This document shows positions 54,726-63,094 of a stretch of 64,000 bases of DNA, in pieces. Position 1 is the first letter of the stretch. Each line of letters opens with the position of its first letter. The notes beneath the pieces are model-generated. The model was not told where the DNA came from. It did not search any database and saw only the letters and a list, made by a program, of their open reading frames with translations. This DNA comes from Rhizobiaceae bacterium (GTDB lineage Bacteria; Pseudomonadota; Alphaproteobacteria; Rhizobiales; Rhizobiaceae), in assembly GCA_028279875.1 (NCBI GenBank), contig JANQMU010000024.1, positions 19,388-83,387 of the forward strand, written 5' to 3'. Position numbers and translations under genes: made by a program.

Positions 54726-55675
54726 CTTGCGATCCTGACATCGATGGGCTGGCCGGGCAGCAGGGTCGTCGGCTCATCCGGCAGGGCCTCGGCCATGAAG
54801 ACGAGCTTGGACCGGTCCTCGAGGCTGTAGATGACTGGCGGTGTGTATTCGGCCGAGGACGACAGATAGACGATCCTCGCCCTGATCGGCTGCTCGCAAC
54901 CGTCGCAGCCGATCAGCACCGGCGTTCCGATCTCGAGGGCGGCGCGCTGCGGCTCGCCGACATAAAACAGGAACTTGACATTGCCAGGCGGCAGCAGCGA
55001 CACGACCGGCGTGCCGGCCGCGACATATTCGCCCGGCAGGAAATAGGTCTGCTGCACATAGGCGTTTGCTGGCGACGATACCCGGCGCTCGACCAGATTG
55101 ATCCGTGCCCGCGCCATGTCCTCGCGGGCTGATTTGACCGATTCCTCGGCCGCCTGGAGCTGGCCGATCCTGGCCGGCAGGCGCGCCACTTCCAGCTGCG
55201 CGATCTGTTCCTTGACGGTGGCGGCCGCCGCGTCCAGCGAGGCATGATCGTGATCCAGCCTGCTGGGCGCCACGACATCCAGCGAGGCCAGTTCGCTCGA
55301 ACGCCGGTAAGTCGCCTCGGCCAGCGCCAGCTGTGCCTCGGCGCTGGCGAGCTGTTCTTCGATGACCGCCAGTTCCTCTGGTCTTTTCCCGGTGCTTTCA
55401 TCCTCGAGCTTGGCGCCGGCAATCGCCAGATTCGTTTTCGCCTGCTGCAGCGCGATGCGCTGCTTGTCTTCGTCGAGGGAAAAAAGCGGTGCGTTCTGAT
55501 CGACCGTGTCGCCGCGTGTTACGTCGAGGGTCTGCAAGATGCCGCTGCTCTGAGCGGCGACATAGACATATTCGCCCTCCACATAGCCGTAGAAACGGCC
55601 GTGATCGCCGGCGGTATCGGAAAACGGCCAGACGGCGGCGAAGAGCGAAACGATCCAGGCATAGACGGTCTCCAT
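54722..55675 (-). CDS. HlyD-family periplasmic adaptor
   Basis: 317 residues. An N-terminal signal anchor (YAWIVSLFAAVWPF), a lipoyl/biotinyl-like half (GYVEGEYVYVAAQSSGILQ), a coiled-coil hairpin of about 120 residues rich in Glu/Ala/Leu, and the return lipoyl half (RRVSSPANAYVQQTYFLPGEYVAAG) form the YbhG/YhiI architecture. A C-G-D-G-C pair (CDGC) is in the beta-barrel part. It links the inner-membrane exporter to an outer-membrane channel such as TolC. It starts 1 bp after the TetR gene, so regulator and exporter are one operon. Confidence 0.87.
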   Translation of the reverse strand: METVYAWIVSLFAAVWPFSDTAGDHGRFYGYVEGEYVYVAAQSSGILQTLDVTRGDTVDQNAPLFSLDEDKQRIALQQAKTNLAIAGAKLEDESTGKRPEELAVIEEQLASAEAQLALAEATYRRSSELASLDVVAPSRLDHDHASLDAAAATVKEQIAQLEVARLPARIGQLQAAEESVKSAREDMARARINLVERRVSSPANAYVQQTYFLPGEYVAAGTPVVSLLPPGNVKFLFYVGEPQRAALEIGTPVLIGCDGCEQPIRARIVYLSSSAEYTPPVIYSLEDRSKLVFMAEALPDEPTTLLPGQPIDVRIAR

Positions 55676-55676
55676 A

Positions 55677-56318
55677 TCAGTCTCCCTGTCCGGTGTTGGA
55701 AAGCCCGTTCATCAGAATGTCGAAATGGCTTTCGATAAAGGCGGCGGGTGTCGGTCTGGTGTCTTCGTCGATCCCGAAGATCTGGCCGAGCAGAATGTGC
55801 GCCAGGACCGGGCCGACGATATTGCGAACCGCAAGCCGCGGATCGACCGGTCGGAAAACGCCCTCGTCGACACCGCGTCGGACGATGGCCTCCAGCGCCC
55901 CGATGGCCTTGTCGAGAACCTGCCGCCGGTAGGCGGTGGCCAGCGCGGGAAACTTGCCCGCTTCCATCAGCACCAGCCGCGGCAGGGCCACCGTGTTCGG
56001 GTCGACAAGGCGCGATGCGATCATGGTCAGCACGGCCTTGACCAGCATCGCCGGATCGCCCTGTGATGTCCTTGCCATGAGCGATGTCTGGTCGGCGATG
56101 GGTGTCAAAGCCCGCTTGACGAGCGATTCGAATATCTCCTCCTTGCTGGAAAAGTACCGGTAGACGGCGCCTTTCGAGAGGCCGGCATCGGAGGCGATGT
56201 CCTCCACCTTGGTGGCGGCGAAGCCGTTGCGCACAAAAAGCCGCAGGGCGGCATCGAGAAGCTCGTCCGGTCTTTCCCCGGCGCGCCGGCGCCATTTCGG
56301 TTGTCCACTTTCGGTCAC
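55677..56318 (-). CDS. TetR-family repressor of the exporter operon (CecR-like)
   Basis: 213 residues from the GTG at 56318. HTH: LLDAALRLFVRNGFAATKVEDI ... GLSKGAVYRYFSSKEEIF in pieces. The C-terminal domain fits TetR_C_33/CecR-type ligand domains. The ATG at 56327 gives three more residues, but it lies 3 bp from the operator and has no ribosome site; the GTG has GGATGG at 6-bp spacing. First gene of the TetR-HlyD-ATPase-permease operon, so autoregulation through the palindrome at 56331-56358 is very likely. Confidence 0.86.
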   Translation of the reverse strand: MTESGQPKWRRRAGERPDELLDAALRLFVRNGFAATKVEDIASDAGLSKGAVYRYFSSKEEIFESLVKRALTPIADQTSLMARTSQGDPAMLVKAVLTMIASRLVDPNTVALPRLVLMEAGKFPALATAYRRQVLDKAIGALEAIVRRGVDEGVFRPVDPRLAVRNIVGPVLAHILLGQIFGIDEDTRPTPAAFIESHFDILMNGLSNTGQGD

Positions 56319-56330
56319 GCAATCCATCCA

Positions 56331-56358
56331 ATAAGTAAATGACTGGTCATTTACTTAT
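56331..56358. promoter_or_regulatory. 28-bp TetR operator palindrome
   Basis: ATAAGTAAATGAC and GTCATTTACTTAT are perfect 13-bp inverted half-sites separated by TG. It lies immediately upstream of the TetR start codon. The TTACT/AAGTAA half-site style fits TetR/CecR-like repressors. Binding would block the only promoter of the exporter operon; the centre has a TGAC-TG-GTCA core. Confidence 0.85.
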
Positions 56359-56569
56359 ATGGTGTGGCGTTGACCCATGTCAATGGTGGTCCATGAGATC
56401 TCATATTGCTGCGGGGTACCGGCGGCGGCGGGTTTCAGACATTTCGGTGGAATTGAGCGATCTTCGAGGGGTCCGCGGCGGCGCTTCAAGCAGTCTTCGA
56501 AAAAGGTGTGATGTGGCGCAGGTTGGTTGTCGTTATCGTTGACACCGGTGCATCTGCGGTGTGCAAAAG

Positions 56570-57067
56570 TCAGCCATCAGACAGTTGCAATACCCGCGCA
56601 CGAAGGGCCTCGCTGGCCTGGAGATAAGCCGGCTCCACCCAATCTGAATCCCAGAACCAGACGTAAAACCCGCGATCAACCTCGTGCTGGATGACCTTTG
56701 TGCCGCCTTCGATCGGTTCCAGCAGCCATTGGTGATCGAAGGTAATGAACCCCCGAATGCCGCCGAACTGGTTCAGTTCCTCGCTTGGAGATACTTTCAG
56801 CACCCGGGAGGTGATCACGATATCCGGTTTGCCTGGTTCCCTGACAGTGGTTTTGACTTCCGTTCCTTCGCGGAATTCGCCGTCGACATTCACAAAAACG
56901 GGATTCCATGACGCGTAACCATCGGCATCGGTCAGGACCGACCATACCACTTCCGGCGGCGCCGGAATTGTGATCTCGACATGGAATGTCTTTTTGCCTG
57001 TGAGTGCCAGAACCGCGACCGCCAGGACAGCCAATCCAGCACCCCATTTGACCAGTGACCAAAGCAT
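56570..57067 (-). CDS. SRPBCC (START-like) domain protein with N-terminal membrane helix
   Basis: 165 residues. One membrane helix (WGAGLAVLAVAVLALTG) is followed by an SRPBCC/polyketide-cyclase fold: HVEITIPAPPEVVWSVLTDAD, YASWNPVFVNVDG and EELNQFGGIRGFITFDHQW LLEP in sequence. The family binds hydrophobic ligands. The ATG at 57067 is chosen because longer frames run into the hydrolase gene and add unlike residues. It follows the alpha/beta hydrolase by 16 bp and is probably co-transcribed with it. Function unknown. Confidence 0.75.
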   Translation of the reverse strand: MLWSLVKWGAGLAVLAVAVLALTGKKTFHVEITIPAPPEVVWSVLTDADGYASWNPVFVNVDGEFREGTEVKTTVREPGKPDIVITSRVLKVSPSEELNQFGGIRGFITFDHQWLLEPIEGGTKVIQHEVDRGFYVWFWDSDWVEPAYLQASEALRARVLQLSDG

Positions 57068-57083
57068 CCAGGAACAACTCGCT

Positions 57084-57974
57084 CTAGGAAACGCTCCCCG
57101 GCATGTGTCGATCAAACCATGTCCGCACATCGGCGGGATGTGTCCCCACCCAGTCATACGCGGCAAACCGGCTCTTCTCGAGATCGAGCATCTTGAGTTC
57201 CTTTTCGACGGTCAGTGCGTCATGGTAGTTTCTGACCATATCCATTTGAGTCCATGGATCATTCTTGTTCTGCACCACAAGGGTCGGCACGTTGACGGAA
57301 GATGCGTGGTCGATGAAATTCGGTCCAGCCAGATCAAACCCCAAACGCTCCCTGGTCACTTTCGCTCCCTGATTTGCCAGGAATTTCGGCATGCCGAGCG
57401 CGTCGATAAAGCAGCTGTACAAAAGCGGCTGAACCGCCACCATGGCTTTGACCTTTGTTCGCCTGGTCATTCCATCGTCAAGACCGTACGCATACGTTGT
57501 CGCGCCGGCTCCCATGCAGATCGACAAAAGTCCGATTGAGGCATTTGCGAATTCCGGCCGAGCGGAAACAAAGTCGACCGCGCCGAGCACATCCTTGGCC
57601 TCTTCCGGGCCCCAGCTTACCCACGGTTTGGGACCGAGATCGCTCTCGCCATGGCCGCGAAAGTCGTACATCAGGAATGAGTAGCCGTTTTCAGCAAAAT
57701 GCTTGGCCTGACGCAGAAACCTGATGTCCTTCTTCCACGGCTTGATCATGCCTTTGCCCTCGGGCGACCAGCCGCCACGATTGCACTGAACGCCGAAGTG
57801 GCTCTCGATGATTACCCTGTCGGTACCACCGTTGATCAGCCAGCCGCGCAAAGTCGTGCCGTCCGCAGCGGGGAATTTGACGTTCTCATAATCGAGCCCG
57901 TAAGCCGCCGGGTCGTCGAACAGCGGCGATTGATAGGGTTTAACCATCATATTTGAGATCATGTTGCCGAACAT
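57084..57974 (-). CDS. alpha/beta hydrolase with apparent Cys nucleophile
   Basis: 296 residues from the ATG at 57974, which has AGAGGAG at good spacing. Alpha/beta-hydrolase features: LRGWLINGG, YSFLMYDFRGHGESD, the nucleophile elbow IGLLSICMGAGATT in which Cys replaces the usual Ser (S-I-C-M-G), VPTLVVQNKNDPWTQ (acid) and DWVGTHPADV (His). A Cys nucleophile is known from dienelactone hydrolases. Promoter region holds dyads shared with the divergent TetR gene. Substrate unknown. Confidence 0.78.
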   Translation of the reverse strand: MFGNMISNMMVKPYQSPLFDDPAAYGLDYENVKFPAADGTTLRGWLINGGTDRVIIESHFGVQCNRGGWSPEGKGMIKPWKKDIRFLRQAKHFAENGYSFLMYDFRGHGESDLGPKPWVSWGPEEAKDVLGAVDFVSARPEFANASIGLLSICMGAGATTYAYGLDDGMTRRTKVKAMVAVQPLLYSCFIDALGMPKFLANQGAKVTRERLGFDLAGPNFIDHASSVNVPTLVVQNKNDPWTQMDMVRNYHDALTVEKELKMLDLEKSRFAAYDWVGTHPADVRTWFDRHMPGSVS

Positions 57975-57994
57975 GGCTCCGGCTCCTCTTGCGC

Positions 57995-58034
57995 GCTTGC
58001 TTTGCAAGCTTTACGAGTTTATGAATTTCGTAAA
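57995..58034. promoter_or_regulatory. two dyads between the hydrolase and the divergent TetR gene
   Basis: TTTACGA and TCGTAAA (58010-58016 and 58028-58034) form a 7-bp inverted repeat with an 11-bp spacer, the likely TetR operator. GCTTGC-TTT-GCAAGC (57995-58009) is an adjacent perfect hairpin-like dyad. Both lie just upstream of the hydrolase start, within the 101-bp divergent promoter region. Confidence 0.6.
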
Positions 58035-58075
58035 CATGCTTTTTAACGAAAATACGAAAATCGTCAAGTTGAAAA

Positions 58076-58645
58076 ATGACTGAGAGCGAAAAGAAATATG
58101 CCGGGGCCGCACTGCAGGTGTTCAAGCGCTTTGGCGTGCGCAAGGCGACGATGGAGGAAATCGCGCTGGAGGCGGGCGTCTCCAAGCCGACACTTTATGC
58201 GACATTCCGCAATAAGGATCAGGCACTGGCCGCCACCATACGCCTTGCCAAGGAAGCCGCCGTCAAGGCAGTGCGTTCGTCGTGGCAGGGCGCAGCTTCA
58301 CTCGACAAAAAGCTTGACATTCTTTTTGAGCGGCTCGTGGTTGCCGGGTACGACATGCTTCACAATTCGCCGGATGCCGATGCGTTTGAGAATGCAATCG
58401 GCAATGCCAGCGGCGACGCGATCGCTGACACAAGAAGGCTGGAGGCAGCGCTGTTAGCCGAGGCATTTGCAGATTACCCGGCTGTTGCCGAGCGGGGTAC
58501 CACGCCGGAAGCATATGCGGCCTTCGTTGTTGCCGCAGCCATGCAGGCCAAACGGCAAAGCAATTCCCGCGAGGATCTGCTGACCTTTCTCAGTGCGCTC
58601 AAGCTGTCAGCTCTGGCCGTCGCCGGTGTGGGCACGGCACACTGA
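58076..58645 (+). CDS. TetR-family regulator
   Basis: 189 residues. HTH region: ALQVFKRFGVRKATMEEIAL then AGVSKPTLYATFRNKDQAL, typical TetR_N. The C-terminal ligand domain is alanine-rich with no family I can name. It is divergent from the alpha/beta hydrolase and shares an operator-bearing promoter, so it most likely controls the hydrolase-SRPBCC pair and itself. Confidence 0.82.
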   Translation: MTESEKKYAGAALQVFKRFGVRKATMEEIALEAGVSKPTLYATFRNKDQALAATIRLAKEAAVKAVRSSWQGAASLDKKLDILFERLVVAGYDMLHNSPDADAFENAIGNASGDAIADTRRLEAALLAEAFADYPAVAERGTTPEAYAAFVVAAAMQAKRQSNSREDLLTFLSALKLSALAVAGVGTAH

Positions 58646-58714
58646 CACCGTTTCCATGGCGACTTAGGCAAATTCAGTGGTGTGTCAGCGTCGCTTTGTC
58701 CGTGCTGCAGCCGG

Positions 58715-59941
58715 TCAGATCGCTTCGCCGCGCAGCAGTCGCGGGCCGTCGCGGCCGGGCAATCCGGCGGCCTGGCGAATGAAGAAGCTCTTCAATGGCG
58801 GCATGCGTTCAACGAGACCGAGGCCGAGATCGCGCAGTGCCCGGACGGGGGAGATGTCGTTGGAGAACAGGCGATTAAGGACGTCGGTGGTGACGCCCAT
58901 CTGGAAGGTGTCAAAGCGCCGCCAGACCTGATAGCGCTCAAGGACCGCCAAAGAACCGATATCGAGGCCCAGCCGGTCGGCCTCGACAATGGTCTCGGCG
59001 AGGGCCGCGACGTCGCGGAACCCGAGATTGAGACCCTGGCCGGCAATGGGATGGATGCCATGCGCCGCGTCGCCGGCCAGCGCCAGGCGCGGCTTGACGA
59101 ATTCGCGTGCCAAGGTCAGGCCCAGCGGGAAGGCTTTCCTGCCGCCGACGATCTCGATGGCGCCCAGCTTGTGCCCGAACCGCCGTTCGAGCTCGGCTTC
59201 GAACAGCAGATTGTCCGCCGCGACCAGCCGATCGGCCTCCTGGCTTCTTTCGGTCCAGACCAGCGAAGACCGGTTGCCGGTCAGCGGCAGAATGGCGAAG
59301 GGACCGGCGGGCAGGAAATGTTCCTCGGCGCGGCCATTGTGGGGCCGTTCATGGGCAACGGTGGTGACGATGCCCGATTGTCCGTAGGACCAGTGAACCG
59401 TCTTGATCCCGGCCATGTCGCGCAGCCGGGAGCGCACGCCGTCGGCGGCGATCAGCAGCCGCGCCGACACAGTCCGGCCGTCGCCGAGGGTGACGTCCAT
59501 CGCCGTATTGCCGGTCTGGAATGCCTCCACCGTCACACCCTGCATGATATCGATATCGAGTTCCGCGGCGCGCTTGCGCAGCGTTCCGACAAGGGCGCGG
59601 TTCGGCACCATATGGGCAAAGGGTTCGCCCGGCGAGACATCGCCGTCAAAGGTCAGGAACACCGGCCGCACCGGATCGGCGGTGCGCGAGTCGGTGACGA
59701 TCATATCGGTGATCGGCTGGGCCTCGGGCCGGATATCGTCCCACAGCCCCAATTGTTCGAGCATACGGCAGGCGCCGGCGGCGATTGCCGAGGCGCGCTC
59801 GTCCTTTTCCCACACCCCTTCGGGCGCCGCGTCGACCACCCGGACCGACAGATGCGGGGCGGCGGCCTTGATCGAGACGGCGGCCGACAGGCCGACATAA
59901 CCGCCACCGCCAATCAGAATATCGACTGTATCATCCGCCAT
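58715..59941 (-). CDS. ubiH: ubiquinone biosynthesis FAD-dependent monooxygenase (UbiH/UbiF/Coq6 family)
   Basis: 408 residues from the ATG at 59941, with GGAGGG 6 bp upstream. FAD motifs: VDILIGGGGYVGLSAAVSI (with G-x-G-x-x-G), LIAADGVRSRLRDMAG (D-G motif) and LALAGDAAHGIHPIAGQGLN (G-D motif). The family hydroxylates the ring of the ubiquinone precursor at the membrane. Conserved next to tesB-glnK-amtB in Rhizobiales (recalled). Which ring position (UbiH, UbiF or UbiL role) cannot be told from sequence. Confidence 0.86.
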   Translation of the reverse strand: MADDTVDILIGGGGYVGLSAAVSIKAAAPHLSVRVVDAAPEGVWEKDERASAIAAGACRMLEQLGLWDDIRPEAQPITDMIVTDSRTADPVRPVFLTFDGDVSPGEPFAHMVPNRALVGTLRKRAAELDIDIMQGVTVEAFQTGNTAMDVTLGDGRTVSARLLIAADGVRSRLRDMAGIKTVHWSYGQSGIVTTVAHERPHNGRAEEHFLPAGPFAILPLTGNRSSLVWTERSQEADRLVAADNLLFEAELERRFGHKLGAIEIVGGRKAFPLGLTLAREFVKPRLALAGDAAHGIHPIAGQGLNLGFRDVAALAETIVEADRLGLDIGSLAVLERYQVWRRFDTFQMGVTTDVLNRLFSNDISPVRALRDLGLGLVERMPPLKSFFIRQAAGLPGRDGPRLLRGEAI

Positions 59942-60053
59942 GGCGATCCCTCCGGCTGCTGCGCGACCGTCCCTTGCGATCGCCTGACCTGCCTCTATAA
60001 GTGCCATTATAGAGCCATCAGCGGTCAACAAGAATAGCCTCCGGAGTTTCAAA

Positions 60054-60920
60054 ATGTCGCGCGCCATGGACAATCTTCTATCGATCCTTGATCTGGAGCG
60101 GCTGGAACAGGATCTGTTTCGCGGCAACAGCCCGAAACGCGGATGGCAGCGTGTATTCGGCGGCCAGGTGATCGCCCAGGCGCTGATCGCCGCGCAGCGC
60201 ACCATCGCCGAGGACCGTTTCGTACACTCGCTGCACGGCTATTTCATGCGCCCCGGCGATCCGGCCGTGCCGATCATCTATGAGGTGGACCGCATCCGCG
60301 ACGGGTCCAGCTTCAATACGCGGCGCGTGGTCGCCATCCAGCACGGCAAGGCGATCTTCTCGCTGTCGGCCTCGTTCCAGGTTGACGAGCCAGGCTTCGA
60401 CCATCAGATCGACATGCCCGATATCGCACCGCCCGAAAGCCTGATCGGCGAGGCGGACCTCAAGGAACGTTTCCTGAAGAATGCGCCGGAAAATGTCCGG
60501 CGCTACTGGGAAAGTGAGCGGCCGATTGAAATGCGGCCGGTTTCGCTGGAACACTATATGTCCCGGGAAAAACTCGATCCGGTGCAGAATGTCTGGGTCC
60601 GGGCCAATGGCACCGTGCCGGCGGACCGGGGCATTCAGGCGGCGATCCTGGCCTATCTGTCGGATATGACGCTGCTCGAAACGGCGCTTTTTGCCCATGG
60701 CATGTCGGTCTTCAGCAAGAAGATCCAGGCAGCGAGCCTTGACCATTCCATGTGGTTTCACCGGCCCCATGCGATGGATGACTGGATGCTTTATGCCCAG
60801 GACAGCCCGAGTGCGAGCGGCGCGCGCGGCCTCACCCGGGGCGGTCTTTATGCCCGCGACGGGATGCTGATCGCATCGGTGGCGCAAGAAGGTCTCATTC
60901 GTCGACGTCGACCTGATTAA
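60054..60920 (+). CDS. tesB: acyl-CoA thioesterase II
   Basis: 288 residues forming a double hot-dog fold. KRGWQRVFGGQVIAQALIAA is the N-terminal hot-dog motif; HGYFMRPGDPAVPIIYEVD follows. AILAYLSDMTLLETAL carries the catalytic Asp region, and ASLDHSMWFHRPHAMDDW is the C-terminal signature. It hydrolyses medium- and long-chain acyl-CoA in the cytoplasm. It is divergent from ubiH; the ATG has CCGGAG at 8-bp spacing. Confidence 0.9.
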   Translation: MSRAMDNLLSILDLERLEQDLFRGNSPKRGWQRVFGGQVIAQALIAAQRTIAEDRFVHSLHGYFMRPGDPAVPIIYEVDRIRDGSSFNTRRVVAIQHGKAIFSLSASFQVDEPGFDHQIDMPDIAPPESLIGEADLKERFLKNAPENVRRYWESERPIEMRPVSLEHYMSREKLDPVQNVWVRANGTVPADRGIQAAILAYLSDMTLLETALFAHGMSVFSKKIQAASLDHSMWFHRPHAMDDWMLYAQDSPSASGARGLTRGGLYARDGMLIASVAQEGLIRRRRPD

Positions 60921-61045
60921 TAATTAGGCGCAATGTGATTGATGCATAAATATTAGGCGGCCAATCCGTTGCGTGAAGCGGCCAGCAGTCTTTCCTGCAA
61001 AATATATCCTTTTATGTCAGGGATTTAGAGGAAATCACCTCGAAC

Positions 61046-61060
61046 TGGCACGATCCTTGA
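61046..61060 (+). promoter_or_regulatory. sigma-54 promoter of glnK-amtB
   Basis: TGGCACGATCCTTGA matches the -24/-12 pattern with the strictly spaced GG-N10-G; the -12 dinucleotide is GA instead of GC. It lies 118 bp upstream of glnK. A sigma-54/NtrC-controlled glnK-amtB operon is the rule in alphaproteobacteria. No clear NtrC dyad was found upstream. Confidence 0.75.
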
Positions 61061-61147
61061 TTCGTTCATGGTCGAGCCGGTGTCCTGGTCTTGAGTGACC
61101 CGGACCCGGTCCGGCGGCGGCTTGCCCAGGGCGGCGGCGGCCGGTGA

Positions 61148-61516
<369 letters not shown>

Positions 61517-61534
61517 GAAAACAGGAATTTCCCC

Positions 61535-62878
61535 ATGAAAAACAAAATCACCATCACGTCGCTCTGCTCGCTGTTCGCACTCGGCGCCCTGACCCTGCCC
61601 GCCGCCGCCCAGGATGCGGTGCCGGTCCAGTCGGTTTTCATCTTCAACACATTGCTGTTTCTCATTTCCGGCGTGCTGGTCATGTGGATGGCCGCCGGTT
61701 TCGCCATGCTGGAGGCCGGTATGGTGCGCTCCAAGAACGCCTCCATGCAGCTGACCAAGAACATCTCGCTGTTCTCGATCGCCGCCATCATGTACTACCT
61801 GATCGGCTACAATCTGATGTATCCGGGCGGCGCCTGGTTCATCGGCTCCGATGACGGCGGCGGCTATCTGGGTGCTTTCGGCGTCGCGGTTCTGGAAGCT
61901 GTGGGAATCGCGCCGGAGGCGGCGGACGATCTGTCCTATGCGTCGACCGCCTCGGACTTCTTCTTTCAGTTGATGTTCTGCGCCACGACCGCTTCGATCG
62001 TCTCCGGCACGCTGGCCGAGCGCATCAAGCTGTGGCCGTTCCTGATTTTCACGGTCGTGCTGACCGGTCTTCTCTATCCCATTCAGGCGTCCTGGAAATG
62101 GGGCGGCGGCTTCCTCCACACACAGCTCGGCTTTCTCGACTTCGCCGGCTCGACCGTCGTTCACTCGGTGGGGGGCTGGGCCGCGCTGACAGGTGCGATC
62201 ATCCTCGGCGCGCGGCGCGGCAAATATGGCGACAATGGCGAAATCCATCCGATCCCGGGTTCCAACATGCCGATGGCGACGCTGGGCACCTTCATCCTGT
62301 GGCTCGGCTGGTTCGGCTTCAATGGCGGTTCGCAACTGGCCGCCGGCTCGGTCGGCGATATCACCGATGTCTCGCGCATCTTCGCCAACACCAATGCCGG
62401 GGCCGCCGGCGGTGCGGTGGCCGCGCTGCTGCTGACGCAGATCATCTACAAGAAGGTCGATATCACCATGGTGCTCAACGGTGCGCTCGCCGGTCTCGTC
62501 TCCATCACAGCGGAGCCGCTGACGCCCTCGCTCGGCAGCGCCACGCTGATCGGCGCGATCGGCGGCGTCATCGTCGTCTTCTCGGTGCCGTTGCTCGACA
62601 AGCTGAAGATCGACGATGTGGTCGGCGCCATTCCGGTGCATCTTTTTGCCGGCATCTGGGGCACCATCGCCGTGCTGTTCACCAACAGCGAGGCGACGCC
62701 CTACGGCCAGATCGCCTCGATCATCATCGTCGGCGTCTTCATGGTCGTCACATCGAGTGTCGTCTGGCTCATCCTGCAAGGTGTCATGGGCCTGCGCGTC
62801 AGCGAAGACGAGGAACTGCTGGGGCTCGACAAGGAGGAAATCGGGATCGAGGCCTATCCGGAATTCACCAAGATCTGA
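61535..62878 (+). CDS. amtB: ammonium transporter with signal peptide
   Basis: 447 residues. A cleavable signal (ALGALTLPAAAQD) precedes eleven helices. Conserved pore elements: LDFAGSTVVHSVGGWAALTG with the Asp and first twin His, VVGAIPVHLFAGIWGTI with the second His, and the Phe-gate regions. GlnK docks on the cytoplasmic face. Downstream is a hairpin with a UUCG loop (62895-62918). Co-transcribed with glnK. Confidence 0.95.
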   Translation: MKNKITITSLCSLFALGALTLPAAAQDAVPVQSVFIFNTLLFLISGVLVMWMAAGFAMLEAGMVRSKNASMQLTKNISLFSIAAIMYYLIGYNLMYPGGAWFIGSDDGGGYLGAFGVAVLEAVGIAPEAADDLSYASTASDFFFQLMFCATTASIVSGTLAERIKLWPFLIFTVVLTGLLYPIQASWKWGGGFLHTQLGFLDFAGSTVVHSVGGWAALTGAIILGARRGKYGDNGEIHPIPGSNMPMATLGTFILWLGWFGFNGGSQLAAGSVGDITDVSRIFANTNAGAAGGAVAALLLTQIIYKKVDITMVLNGALAGLVSITAEPLTPSLGSATLIGAIGGVIVVFSVPLLDKLKIDDVVGAIPVHLFAGIWGTIAVLFTNSEATPYGQIASIIIVGVFMVVTSSVVWLILQGVMGLRVSEDEELLGLDKEEIGIEAYPEFTKI

Positions 62879-62894
62879 CCGGATCCTATGCTTT

Positions 62895-62918
62895 CGGGAG
62901 CCGGTTCGCCGGCCCCCG
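62895..62918 (+). terminator. UUCG-capped hairpin after amtB
   Basis: CGGGAGCCGG and CCGGCCCCCG pair over ten positions with one A-C mismatch around a TTCG tetraloop, 17 bp after the amtB stop. There is no T-run, so it may need Rho or act as an mRNA 3' stabiliser. Confidence 0.55.
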
Positions 62919-62970
62919 ATGGAATTGAACGCAGCCCCGGGCACTGCCCATGAATGCGGCAGGCCCGGAG

Positions 62971-62997
62971 GCAGTTGCACAAATACTGTGCAACTGC
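62971..62997. promoter_or_regulatory. NtrC binding site upstream of the second ammonium transporter
   Basis: A perfect 11-bp inverted repeat (GCAGTTGCACA / TGTGCAACTGC, 5-bp centre) contains TGCAC-N7-GTGCA, the NtrC consensus pattern. Its centre lies about 62 bp upstream of the -24 element, a normal distance for an enhancer site. A weaker half-match (TGCGC...GTGCG) lies at 62995-63012. Confidence 0.8.
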
Positions 62998-63045
62998 GCG
63001 ACTATTTGTGCGGTCTGCCTAGCAATTCAGCAGAAAATGCCCGTT

Positions 63046-63061
63046 TGGCACAAAAATTGAC
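63046..63061 (+). promoter_or_regulatory. sigma-54 promoter of the second ammonium transporter
   Basis: TGGCACAAAAATTGAC shows the GG-N10-GA spacing identical to the glnK promoter, with the full TGGCAC -24 box. It lies 34 bp upstream of the ATG and just downstream of the NtrC dyad. Confidence 0.8.
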
Positions 63062-63094
63062 TCCGTTCGGAAAAGTCTGAAACGGAGTTTTTTC

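Noticed and set aside
60921..61045. NtrC dyad upstream of glnK
   Set aside because: GCGCAATGTGATTGATGCAT is only a weak match to TGCAC-N7-GTGCA, so no site was annotated.
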